Shown: in pieces, positions 1 through 5,589 of the stretch | Layout of the letters: the number at the start of each line of letters is the position of its first letter | Position numbering within the stretch: position 1 is the stretch's first letter | Assembly: GCA_021798675.1 (NCBI GenBank) | Contig: JAJZGE010000159.1 | Location: 1-5,589, forward strand | Direction of reading: 5' to 3' | Length of the DNA: 5,589 nt | From: Pseudomonadota bacterium | GTDB lineage: Bacteria > Pseudomonadota > Gammaproteobacteria > Xanthomonadales > Rhodanobacteraceae | Made by a program: the position numbers and the translations under genes | The notes under the pieces: generated by a model | What the model was told of the DNA's origin: nothing | The model's input: only the letters and a program-made list of their open reading frames with translations | Databases searched by the model: none

Positions 1-1
1 G

Positions 2-2389
2 GACGTGCCGGTGTACCCCACCATCGCCAGCCAGTTCAACGACCCCGGCGTCACCTGGATGTTCGCCAACCTGTGCCGGCTGCTGCGCGACAAGCTGCAC
101 CTGCCCGCGGAGAAGTGGACGCCGCAGATCGACACCACGCTGAAGGAGCCGCGCGCCACCGTGCTGATCCCCGGCAGCCGCGTGCGCTACCTCGCCGAGA
201 TCGCCGAGCAGGGCAGGGCCATCAATGCCTCCGTCGCGCACCAGGCCGAGGCCGCCAGCAAGGCGCAGCACTACTACGAGTCGCTGAAGGAGCTGGGCGA
301 CGACAAGCTGCCCAAGCCGCTGGAGCTGTACCACAGCGACGATTTGCAGGCGCATGACGGCCAGGCCGTCGACCGCACTCTGCTGCTGCTCCGCCAGCGC
401 TACAACGCCGCGCTGAAGGAGCTCAGCCACGAGTCCATCCACCTGCTGCGCGAGTGGCCGGCGCTGCGCGAGTCGGTGACCAAGGACGTCAACGAATACA
501 AGGTGCGCGACAAGGTGATCCGCGTCGAGAACTACCGCGAATCGCTGAGCCACCAGAAGATCCCCAAGGTGGCGCCGCCCAAGACCGAAAGCTGGGGCGA
601 CCAGCTGCTGTTCCTCGGCAAGGAGAACCTGCCGGGCCACTACCCCTACACCGGCGGCGTGTACCCGTACCGCCGCAGCGGCGAGGATCCCACCCGCATG
701 TTCGCGGGCGAGGGCACGCCCGAGCGCACCAACCGCCGCTTCCACTACCTGAGCCAGGGCGGCGCGGCCACGCGCCTCTCCACCGCGTTCGACTCCGTCA
801 CCCTGTACGGCGAAGACCCGGCGCCGCGCCCGGACATCTACGGCAAGATCGGTAACTCCGGCGTCAACATCGCCACGCTGGACGACATGAAGAAGCTGTA
901 CTCCGGTTTCGACCTCAGCGCGCCCACCAGCTCGGTGTCGATGACCATCAACGGCCCGGCGCCGATCATCCTCGCGATGTTCATGAACACCGCGATCGAC
1001 CAGAACGTGGAGAAGTACCTCAAGGAAGATCCCGCGCGCTGGGCCGAGGCCGAGAAGACCATCGCCGCCATCTACCCGCACGGCCGCCCGCAGTACTCCG
1101 GCGAGCTGCCCAAGGGCAACGAGGGCCTGGGGCTGGGCCTGCTCGGCGTCACCGGCAACCAGCTGGTGGACGCGGAGACCTACGCCCGCATCAAGGCCGA
1201 AACGCTGAGCAGCGTGCGCGGCACCGTGCAGGCCGACATCCTCAAGGAGGACCAGGCGCAGAACACCTGCATCTTCAGTACAGAGTTCGCCCTGCGCATG
1301 ATGGGCGACATCCAGCAGTACTTCGTGGAGCACAAGGTCCGCAACTTCTACTCGGTGAGCATCAGTGGCTACCACATCGCCGAGGCTGGCGCGAACCCGA
1401 TCAGCCAGCTCGCCTTCACCCTGAGCAACGGCTTCACCATCGTGGAGTACTACCTCGCGCGCGGCATGAAGATCGACGACTTCGCGCCCAACCTGTCGTT
1501 CTTCTTCTCCAACGGCATGGACCCGGAATACACCGTGATCGGCCGCGTAGCCCGCCGCATCTGGGCCCGCGCCATGCGCGAGCGCTACGGCGCCAGCGCG
1601 CGCAGCCAGATGATGAAGTACCACATCCAGACCTCCGGCCGCTCCCTGCACGCGCAGGAGATCCAGTTCAACGACATCCGCACCACGCTGCAGGCGCTGT
1701 ATGCGCTGTTCGACAACTGCAACAGTCTGCACACCAACGCCTACGACGAAGCCATCACCACGCCCACCGAAGAAAGCGTGCGCCGCGCCGTGGCCATCCA
1801 GATGATCATCAACAAGGAGCTGGGCCTCAACTTCAACGAGAACCCCTGGCAGGGCAGCTACATCGTCGAAGAGCTCACCGACCTGGTGGAAGAGGCCGTC
1901 TACAAGGAGTTCGAAGCCATCAGCGAGCGCGGCGGCGTGCTCGGCGCCATGGACACCATGTACCAGCGCGGCAAGATCCAGGAAGAAAGCCTGTACTACG
2001 AGCACAAGAAGCACGACGGCAGCCTGCCGCTGATCGGCGTCAACACCTTTCTGCCCAAGGACCACGGCGGCGAGATCGCCACCGAGATCGAGCTGATCCG
2101 CTCGACGGAGGAGGAGAAGGGGCAGCAGATCGCCAACGTGCAGGCGTTCCAGAAGGCGCGCAATGCACTGGCGCCGGCTGGTGAGACCTCACATGCGCAT
2201 GCCAGCGACTCCACCGACGAACCCGTGCCGCAGGTGCATGACAAGCATGGGCTGGCCTACCTGCAGAACACCGCCCGCGACCGCAAGAACGTCTTCGCCG
2301 CGTTGATGGAAGCGGTGAAGACGCACTCGCTGGGCCAGATCAGCCATGCGCTGTACGACGTGGGTGGGGAGTATCGGCGCAACATGTAA
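2..2389 (+). CDS. icmF: Fused isobutyryl-CoA mutase (IcmF-type), C-terminal part, 5' end outside window
   Basis: Adenosylcobalamin-dependent mutase interconverting isobutyryl-CoA and n-butyryl-CoA in the cytoplasm. The frame is open at the left edge, so this is a partial gene: 795 codons are visible of a protein family usually near 1,100-1,200 residues, whose N-terminal B12-binding and MeaB-like GTPase domains would lie upstream. Numbering from the Val codon at base 5, residues 1-30 look like the end of the GTPase domain ([10 protein letters not shown]), about 40-180 are the helical linker, and about 200-720 are the mutase TIM barrel. Phe233 (MFAGEG) and Gln419 (AQNTCIF) sit where methylmalonyl-CoA mutase has Tyr89 and Arg207; Phe/Gln is the known isobutyryl-CoA mutase signature. 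His457 (SGYHIAEAG) is the conserved active-site His. The barrel carries an extra stretch of roughly 65-70 residues (about 336-400) compared with methylmalonyl-CoA mutase. The C-terminus ([13 protein letters not shown]) is intact. Family assignment is firm; the exact acyl-CoA substrate is inferred. Confidence 0.93.
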   Translation, partial: DVPVYPTIASQFNDPGVTWMFANLCRLLRDKLHLPAEKWTPQIDTTLKEPRATVLIPGSRVRYLAEIAEQGRAINASVAHQAEAASKAQHYYESLKELGDDKLPKPLELYHSDDLQAHDGQAVDRTLLLLRQRYNAALKELSHESIHLLREWPALRESVTKDVNEYKVRDKVIRVENYRESLSHQKIPKVAPPKTESWGDQLLFLGKENLPGHYPYTGGVYPYRRSGEDPTRMFAGEGTPERTNRRFHYLSQGGAATRLSTAFDSVTLYGEDPAPRPDIYGKIGNSGVNIATLDDMKKLYSGFDLSAPTSSVSMTINGPAPIILAMFMNTAIDQNVEKYLKEDPARWAEAEKTIAAIYPHGRPQYSGELPKGNEGLGLGLLGVTGNQLVDAETYARIKAETLSSVRGTVQADILKEDQAQNTCIFSTEFALRMMGDIQQYFVEHKVRNFYSVSISGYHIAEAGANPISQLAFTLSNGFTIVEYYLARGMKIDDFAPNLSFFFSNGMDPEYTVIGRVARRIWARAMRERYGASARSQMMKYHIQTSGRSLHAQEIQFNDIRTTLQALYALFDNCNSLHTNAYDEAITTPTEESVRRAVAIQMIINKELGLNFNENPWQGSYIVEELTDLVEEAVYKEFEAISERGGVLGAMDTMYQRGKIQEESLYYEHKKHDGSLPLIGVNTFLPKDHGGEIATEIELIRSTEEEKGQQIANVQAFQKARNALAPAGETSHAHASDSTDEPVPQVHDKHGLAYLQNTARDRKNVFAALMEAVKTHSLGQISHALYDVGGEYRRNM

Positions 2390-2412
2390 GCCCATCGGAC
2401 CATGGAATGAAC

Positions 2413-2438
2413 AAAGGCCCGCCGTTTGGCGGGTCTTT
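2413..2438 (+). terminator. Hairpin terminator after the mutase gene
   Basis: An 11-bp stem (2413-2423 with 2428-2438, one G-T pair) closes a GTTT loop, 23 bases after the mutase stop codon. The arm ends in CTTT and no long T-run follows, so it is a weaker intrinsic terminator than the one at 3178. It separates the mutase transcript from the toxin-antitoxin promoter. Confidence 0.75.
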
Positions 2439-2441
2439 GCT

Positions 2442-2475
2442 ATAACGGCTTGCGTCATATGGCGGTGCGCGTTAT
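2442..2475 (+). promoter_or_regulatory. Candidate HigA operator (inverted repeat)
   Basis: ATAACG (2442-2447) and CGTTAT (2470-2475) form a perfect 6-bp inverted repeat with 22 bases between. The right arm overlaps the proposed -10 box and the left arm lies just before the -35 box. HigA proteins are known to repress their own operons by binding palindromes at the promoter, so the position fits; the short arms and wide spacing keep this tentative. Confidence 0.3.
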
Positions 2476-2478
2476 GGT
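2450..2478 (+). promoter_or_regulatory. Possible higBA promoter
   Basis: TTGCGT (2450-2455) and TATGGT (2473-2478) are separated by 17 bp and resemble sigma-70 -35 and -10 boxes, although each matches the consensus only partly. Transcription starting about 7 bases after the -10 box would begin at or next to the GTG start codon of higB (2485), giving a leaderless message. This agrees with the absence of a Shine-Dalgarno sequence before that codon. Inferred from sequence only. Confidence 0.42.
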
Positions 2479-2484
2479 ATCCCC

Positions 2485-2766
2485 GTGATCAGGAACTTTG
2501 CCGACAAGGAAGCGGAAAAGATCTGGGGCGGAACGCCCTCCCGGCGCTTGCCTGCCGATATCCAGTCCGTGACCCGCCGCAAGCTGCGCATGCTCAACAA
2601 CGCCGCCTCGCTGGACGATCTCCGTATACCGCCGGCCAACCGCCTGGAGGCGCTCAAAGGCAGCCGAAAGGGCCAGTACAGCATCCGCATCAACGACCAA
2701 TGGCGCATCTGCTTTCGTTGGATCAACGGCGACGCCCACGACGTGGAAATCGTCGATTACCACTGA
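2485..2766 (+). CDS. higB: HigB toxin, RelE/ParE-superfamily mRNA endonuclease
   Basis: Toxin of a type II toxin-antitoxin pair; HigB family members cleave mRNA in the ribosomal A site. The 93-residue product has the normal full length and shows the family blocks in order: start MIRNFADKEAEKIW, a basic middle helix (RRKLRMLNNA), NRLEALKG near residues 52-59, SIRINDQWRICFRW near 66-79, and the C-terminal VEIVDYH. Lys58, Asp91, Tyr92 and His93 correspond to residues required for cleavage in the Proteus HigB, so the toxin looks active. The start is GTG at 2485; no ATG gives the conserved N-terminus and no Shine-Dalgarno sequence precedes it, so initiation may be leaderless. The gene lies 95 bases after the mutase gene and 16 bases before higA, in the toxin-first order typical of higBA. 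Confidence 0.93.
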   Translation: MIRNFADKEAEKIWGGTPSRRLPADIQSVTRRKLRMLNNAASLDDLRIPPANRLEALKGSRKGQYSIRINDQWRICFRWINGDAHDVEIVDYH

Positions 2767-2782
2767 CGTAAACGAGTCGACC

Positions 2783-3073
2783 ATGAACATCCTGCCCAAC
2801 ATCCATCCCGGCGAAGTGCTGCTCGAGGAGTTCCTTGTGCCCATGGATATCAGCCAGAACGCGCTGGCGCGCGCCGCGGGCGTGCCGCCGCGCCGTATCA
2901 ACGAGATCGTGCTTGGCAAGCGCGGCGTCACGGCGGATACGGCCGTGCGCCTGGCCGCTGCCCTGGGTACCAGCGAGCGGTTCTGGCTTGGCCTGCAGGC
3001 GGACTACGATCTGGAAGAGGCACACCGCACGCTAGGCAAGGCCATCGAAAAGATCGAGCGGATTGCCGCGTAG
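2783..3073 (+). CDS. higA: HigA antitoxin, Xre-type HTH repressor
   Basis: Antitoxin that binds HigB and blocks its nuclease activity; HigA family proteins also repress their own promoter. The product is 96 residues, the usual family length. It shows the HigA N-terminal signature (NIHPGEVLLEEFL, residues 6-18), an Xre/Cro helix-turn-helix over about residues 23-62 (ISQNALARAAGVPPRRINEI then TADTAVRLAAALG), and the family-typical SERFWLGLQADYDLEEA segment at 64-80. The ATG at 2783 has only a weak GAG at 2774-2776 upstream, which suggests translational coupling to higB, 16 bases away. The TAG stop at 3071-3073 abuts a stray copy of the mutase 3' end in the same reading frame. Confidence 0.93.
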   Translation: MNILPNIHPGEVLLEEFLVPMDISQNALARAAGVPPRRINEIVLGKRGVTADTAVRLAAALGTSERFWLGLQADYDLEEAHRTLGKAIEKIERIAA

Positions 3074-3160
3074 GCTTTGATCGAAGCGGCGCACGGCTCG
3101 CTGGATCAGGTCGGCTATGCGCTGTATGACGTGAGTGGGGAATACCGGCGGAGCATGTAA
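3074..3160 (+). pseudogene. Remnant: diverged second copy of the mutase gene 3' end
   Basis: Read in the higA frame directly after its stop, this stretch encodes ALIEAAHGSLDQVGYALYDV followed by SGEYRRSM and TAA. That matches the mutase C-terminus [20 protein letters not shown]...GGEYRRNM. A hand alignment of 28 codons, with two codons missing and one extra, gives 70 of 84 identical bases. Seven of the 14 differences fall at third codon positions, so the copy probably diverged as part of a working gene before being stranded here. It has no start codon or ribosome site and should not be translated. It is either the original end of the resident gene or the end of a homologue that arrived with higBA. 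Confidence 0.85.
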
Positions 3161-3177
3161 AACCGCCCGACCACCGG

Positions 3178-3204
3178 ACGCCCGCACTTCGCGGGCGTTT
3201 TTTT
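3178..3204 (+). terminator. Strong intrinsic terminator
   Basis: A perfect 8-bp stem, ACGCCCGC (3178-3185) with GCGGGCGT (3191-3198), closes a 5-base ACTTC loop and runs into seven T residues (3198-3204). It ends the higBA transcript and may once have been the terminator of the mutase gene whose tail remnant lies 17 bases upstream. Confidence 0.92.
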
Positions 3205-3233
3205 GTAATGTGTGGTCCGGGGCTCGTGGCATC

Positions 3234-3240
3234 AGGGGGA
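3234..3240 (+). promoter_or_regulatory. Ribosome binding site deciding the peptidase start
   Basis: AGGGGGA lies 3 bases before the ATG at 3244 and 6 bases before the ATG at 3247. It supports one of these adjacent starts over the in-frame ATG at 3208, which sits just after the terminator T-run and has no such site. Confidence 0.7.
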
Positions 3241-3243
3241 TGC

Positions 3244-5184
3244 ATGATGTGGCGCTATTGGCTGGCAGGGTTGCTGGTTTCGGTGTCGTTCGCCTGCGCA
3301 GCGGGCAGCGGTCCGAAGATGATGGATTTGCTGCGGCGGCCCGAATACGAGCGTGCGGCGATATCGCCGGATGGTGCCTTGCTGGCCATATCCCACCGCG
3401 AGGACGAGGACACGATGGTCACGATCCTGCGGCGTTCGGACCTGCAGCCGGTCGCGCAGATCAGCACAGGCGGCCACGGGGAGATTCAAAGGCTTTCGTG
3501 GCTGGGGTCCGACCACTTGCTGATCGCGGCAAACAGCGACGTGGGGCCGTATCACGCGCCCATCTTCAAGCCCATACTTTATTTGGTGGACATCCATAAG
3601 AAGCACCCGCTGCCCATGCCGGCGAACTTCTTCGGCACCATCCACGGCGATGATCACCACTTCCTGATCCGGGAATGCAAGGATTTCAGCAAGGATCACG
3701 AGTGCCGCTTCAGCTTGTGGCGCGAGGACATCGATCATTGGCTGGACAAGGGGCAAGAGCTGGCCGTGGCCCCGTTGGGCGACGCCTCGATGATGGTCGA
3801 CCACGCCGGGGTAGTGCGGTTCGCCTGGGCCTGGAGCAAAACGGCGCGTAGCCAGCTCTACGTGCGCGGCGACAACGGGCAATGGTCCTCGCTCAACGAC
3901 AGCGACGTGACGCACGTCGACATGGTGCCGGTCGGCATTTCCCGCGACAACAAGACCGCCTTTCTGGAGCGCGAGCGCACCGAAGGCCCCAACGTCATCG
4001 AGAGCTACGACTTTGCCAGCGGCAAGCGCACCGAGCTGCTGAGCGACCCGGTATCGGATCCGCTCGGCATCATCTTTTCCATGGACGGCGAGGAACCCAT
4101 CGGCGCCTGGTTTGGTCCCGGCCGTCCGCAAGCGCGTTACTGGGCGCCGAACAGCGACGACGCCAAATGGCATCGCGCGCTGATGAAGGCCTTTCCCGGC
4201 AACATGATCAGCGTGCCCAGCAGCACCGCCGACGGTTCCACCATCGTGGTGTTCACCTACAGCGACAAGGACGACGGCTCGTGGTACACGCTGGACCGGA
4301 CCACGCACAAGGCCGAGCTGCTGTTCCATGCCCGGCCCTGGCTGGACGCCTCGCAGATGGCCGCCATGGAGCCTTTCGAATTCAAGGCGAGGGACGGGCT
4401 GACCCTGCATGGATTCCTCACGCGAGCCAGGGGCGTGAGCGGCCCGGCGCCGACGGTGGTGATCGTCCATGGCGGCCCGTACTTCGTCGCGGACGACTGG
4501 AATTTCGACCAGGAAACCCAGCTGCTGGCGGCCAACGGCTACAGCGTGCTGCAGGTGAACTTTCGCGGGTCGGCGGATTTTGGCCTGCATTTCATGCAGC
4601 TCGGCTATCGCCAGTGGGGCCTGGCCATGCAGAACGACGTTACCGACGCCACCCGATGGGCGATTGCGCAGGGCGTGGCGGACCCCAGGCGCATCTGCAT
4701 CTACGGTGCGAGCTATGGCGGATACGCCGCCCTCATGGGCGCGGCGCGCGAACCCGGGCTCTACCGCTGCGCGATCGGGTTGGCCGGCCCGTACGACCTG
4801 AGCAAGCTCTATCGCTGGGGCGACATCCATCGCAGCGACTACGGCATGTATTACCTCAACGTGGTGCTGGGCTCGGACAAGGCCGCCCTGGCCGCCGACT
4901 CGCCCATTTCGCGCGCTTCCGCCATCACCGTCCCGGTGCTGTTGGTGCACGGCGAGCTGGATGGGCGCGTGCCTATCCAGTACGCACTCGCTATGCGCTC
5001 CGCACTGAAGAAGGCGGGCCACCCCGCGGAGTTCGTGCAATACGACTGGGAGGGGCACGGCCTCAGCGATCCGGCGGACATGCGGGATTTCTGTAAGCGT
5101 CCGGTGACGACACCTTGCGGGAATCGGGTCAGGGTGCAGCGGACGCCGAAGATTGGGTTCCCTGCGTCTGAAGAATCCGGTTGA
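3244..5184 (+). CDS. Exported S9-family serine peptidase/hydrolase, C-terminus replaced by IS66 sequence
   Basis: Probable periplasmic prolyl-oligopeptidase-like hydrolase that cleaves peptides; substrate unknown. Starting at 3244, the 646-residue product opens with a signal peptide (MMWRYWLAGLLVSVSFACAA; probable signal peptidase I cut after ACA, no proper lipobox). Residues about 25-370 form a beta-propeller-like region and about 375-617 the alpha/beta-hydrolase domain. Visible there are HGGP (409-412, oxyanion region), the nucleophile motif GASYGG with Ser490, Asp573 (HGELDGRVP) and His605 (EGHG), so the catalytic triad is complete. The family normally continues after DFY with a final helix of roughly 15-25 residues. 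Here the frame enters an IS66-family end at 5093, and the last 30 or so residues (from about Lys618) are IS-encoded. The protein may be unstable or still active. ATG 3247 is an equally good start. No clear promoter is seen in the 39 bases after the upstream terminator. Confidence 0.88.
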   Translation: MMWRYWLAGLLVSVSFACAAGSGPKMMDLLRRPEYERAAISPDGALLAISHREDEDTMVTILRRSDLQPVAQISTGGHGEIQRLSWLGSDHLLIAANSDVGPYHAPIFKPILYLVDIHKKHPLPMPANFFGTIHGDDHHFLIRECKDFSKDHECRFSLWREDIDHWLDKGQELAVAPLGDASMMVDHAGVVRFAWAWSKTARSQLYVRGDNGQWSSLNDSDVTHVDMVPVGISRDNKTAFLERERTEGPNVIESYDFASGKRTELLSDPVSDPLGIIFSMDGEEPIGAWFGPGRPQARYWAPNSDDAKWHRALMKAFPGNMISVPSSTADGSTIVVFTYSDKDDGSWYTLDRTTHKAELLFHARPWLDASQMAAMEPFEFKARDGLTLHGFLTRARGVSGPAPTVVIVHGGPYFVADDWNFDQETQLLAANGYSVLQVNFRGSADFGLHFMQLGYRQWGLAMQNDVTDATRWAIAQGVADPRRICIYGASYGGYAALMGAAREPGLYRCAIGLAGPYDLSKLYRWGDIHRSDYGMYYLNVVLGSDKAALAADSPISRASAITVPVLLVHGELDGRVPIQYALAMRSALKKAGHPAEFVQYDWEGHGLSDPADMRDFCKRPVTTPCGNRVRVQRTPKIGFPASEESG

Positions 5185-5465
5185 ATCTTCGGTTCTCCCG
5201 ACAAGGATGCCGATTAGCCCACTGGCAGCAGGGTTTCGATGTCGCGCATTTTGGTCATGGGCAGCCGGGTCAGGACGTCGGTCAGCCAGGCCTGCGGATC
5301 GCGTCCGTTGGCCCTGGCCGTAGCCAGCAGGCCCATGATCGCTGCGGCCCGCTTGCCGGCCGATTCGGAGCCGGCAAACAACCAGTTTTTACGGCCCAGA
5401 GCGATCGGGCGGATGGCGTTTTCGGCCGCGTTGTTGTCCAGTGGATATCGGCCATCGTCCAGTGT
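5093..5465 (-). mobile_element. IS66-family insertion sequence, one end, interrupted by an IS3 element
   Basis: The sequence GTAAGCGTCCGG starting at 5093 matches the conserved GTAAGCG terminus of IS66-family elements and falls exactly where homology to S9 peptidases stops. About 120 bases further in is the 3' end of the IS66 transposase gene on the minus strand, so this is the transposase-distal end of the element. IS66 elements normally make 8-bp target duplications; the predicted copy here is GGATTTCT (5085-5092), with its partner outside the window. The inner limit at about 5465 is approximate. Confidence 0.85.
5146..5192. repeat. Inverted repeat in the IS66 end
   Basis: CCGAAGATT (5146-5154) is the exact inverse of AATCTTCGG (5184-5192), with 29 bases between. 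It lies between the IS66 terminus and the transposase stop codon and overlaps the stop codon of the peptidase fusion frame. It could fold in RNA and limit read-through across the element boundary, but it has no T-tract and its function is unknown. Confidence 0.55.
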
Positions 5466-5474
5466 CGTGGTCAA
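5214..5474 (-). pseudogene. tnpC: IS66 transposase (TnpC), C-terminal fragment disrupted by IS3
   Basis: Minus-strand frame ending in TAA at 5216-5214. It encodes the C-terminal end of the DDE transposase of IS66: [20 protein letters not shown], then [40 protein letters not shown] and the terminal IETLLPVG. The Glu of DNNAAEN (codon 5423-5421) is the last acidic residue of the DDE triad. Only about 85 residues remain of a protein of roughly 500. Beyond about 5463-5472 the sequence becomes the end of an IS3-family element, so the rest of tnpC is either on the far side of that insertion or deleted. The TTG at 5474 is only the formal opening of the frame, not a real start. Confidence 0.88.
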
Positions 5475-5589
5475 GTTTTGGTGGACACGGCGATAGGGGG
5501 TTTCAGGTCGTGGCCTTCTCGTAGTCGGCGGGTGATCGGTAGCCGAGCGTGGAGTGCAGCCGGTGGGTGTTGTAGAAGGCGACGATGTA
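5463..5589 (-). mobile_element. IS3-family insertion sequence, right end, continues beyond window
   Basis: A terminal sequence beginning TGTCGTGGTCAAG at 5463 (or TGGTCAAG at 5468) lies between the broken IS66 transposase and the end of an IS3-type transposase gene. On the element's own strand it ends in CA, as IS3-family termini do. The order, with the transposase stop about 35-40 bases from the end, is normal for the right end of an IS3 element. The outer boundary is uncertain by several bases because the other end is not visible. Confidence 0.75.
5503..5589 (-). CDS. IS3-family transposase OrfB, C-terminal fragment (gene runs off the right edge)
   Basis: The minus strand reads [20 protein letters not shown] followed by ADYEKATT and TGA (5505-5503). 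This is the characteristic end of the IS3-family integrase-like (rve) catalytic domain, with the YN..R.HS.LGY.SP..Y motif that follows the final catalytic Glu. Only the last 28 residues are in the window; the catalytic residues and start lie beyond 5589. This part shows no frameshift or stop, so the transposase may be intact. Confidence 0.88.
   Translation of the reverse strand, partial: YIVAFYNTHRLHSTLGYRSPADYEKATT

Noticed and set aside
3074..3160. Read-through extension of HigA into the mutase-like tail, which is in the same frame
   Set aside because: HigA already has its normal family length at the TAG stop, and a shared frame occurs by chance one time in three. Nothing here suggests stop-codon recoding.
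3208..3243. Longer peptidase start at ATG 3208
   Set aside because: It directly follows the terminator T-run, has no ribosome binding site, and would put a 12-residue non-signal stretch before a good signal peptide.
3204..3243. A promoter for the peptidase gene between the terminator and its start
   Set aside because: TAATGT at 3206-3211 is only a poor -10 match and no -35 box lies at a suitable distance.
3232..5058. A 608-codon open frame on the minus strand opposite the peptidase gene
   Set aside because: Its product is low-complexity, rich in His, Arg, Val and Ala, with no recognisable domain, as expected for the antisense of a high-GC gene. The plus-strand frame has a signal peptide and a full catalytic triad.
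3882..5096. A 404-codon plus-strand frame inside the peptidase gene
   Set aside because: Arg/Gly/Ala-rich shadow in another frame of a clearly real gene, with no ribosome site or family motif.
5239..5496. Plus-strand 85-codon frame opposite the IS66 transposase end
   Set aside because: It spans the IS66/IS3 junction and is antisense to two recognisable transposase fragments.

Overview
This is a high-GC chromosomal fragment. The protein families and codon use fit a gammaproteobacterium of the Xanthomonadales, perhaps the Rhodanobacteraceae; the taxonomic placement is inference, since no rRNA or marker gene is present. All intact genes read rightward, and the right edge has been broken up by insertion sequences that read leftward.

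Bases 1-2389 hold the 3' two-thirds of a coenzyme-B12-dependent acyl-CoA mutase of the fused IcmF type. Substrate-pocket residues point to isobutyryl-CoA/butyryl-CoA interconversion rather than methylmalonyl-CoA mutation. The gene is followed by a hairpin terminator (2413-2438).

Bases 2440-3073 hold a compact HigB-HigA type II toxin-antitoxin module, toxin gene first, with a possible promoter and operator directly upstream and a toxin start that may be leaderless. Immediately after the higA stop codon, 3074-3160 is a second, diverged copy of the last 28 codons of the mutase gene, again followed by a terminator (3178-3204). The toxin-antitoxin module therefore lies between two versions of the same gene end, which suggests a cassette acquired or exchanged at the mutase 3' end.

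Bases 3244-5184 encode an exported S9-family (prolyl oligopeptidase-like) serine hydrolase. Its last helix is cut off by an IS66-family element whose terminal GTAAGCG starts at 5093, so the reading frame ends in about 30 residues encoded by the IS end. The IS66 transposase gene (tnpC), on the minus strand, is itself interrupted near 5463-5472 by an IS3-family element that runs off the right edge. The right side is thus a nested insertion: IS3 inside IS66 inside the peptidase gene.

No wholly new system is visible. The most unusual structure is the duplicated mutase tail bracketing higBA.
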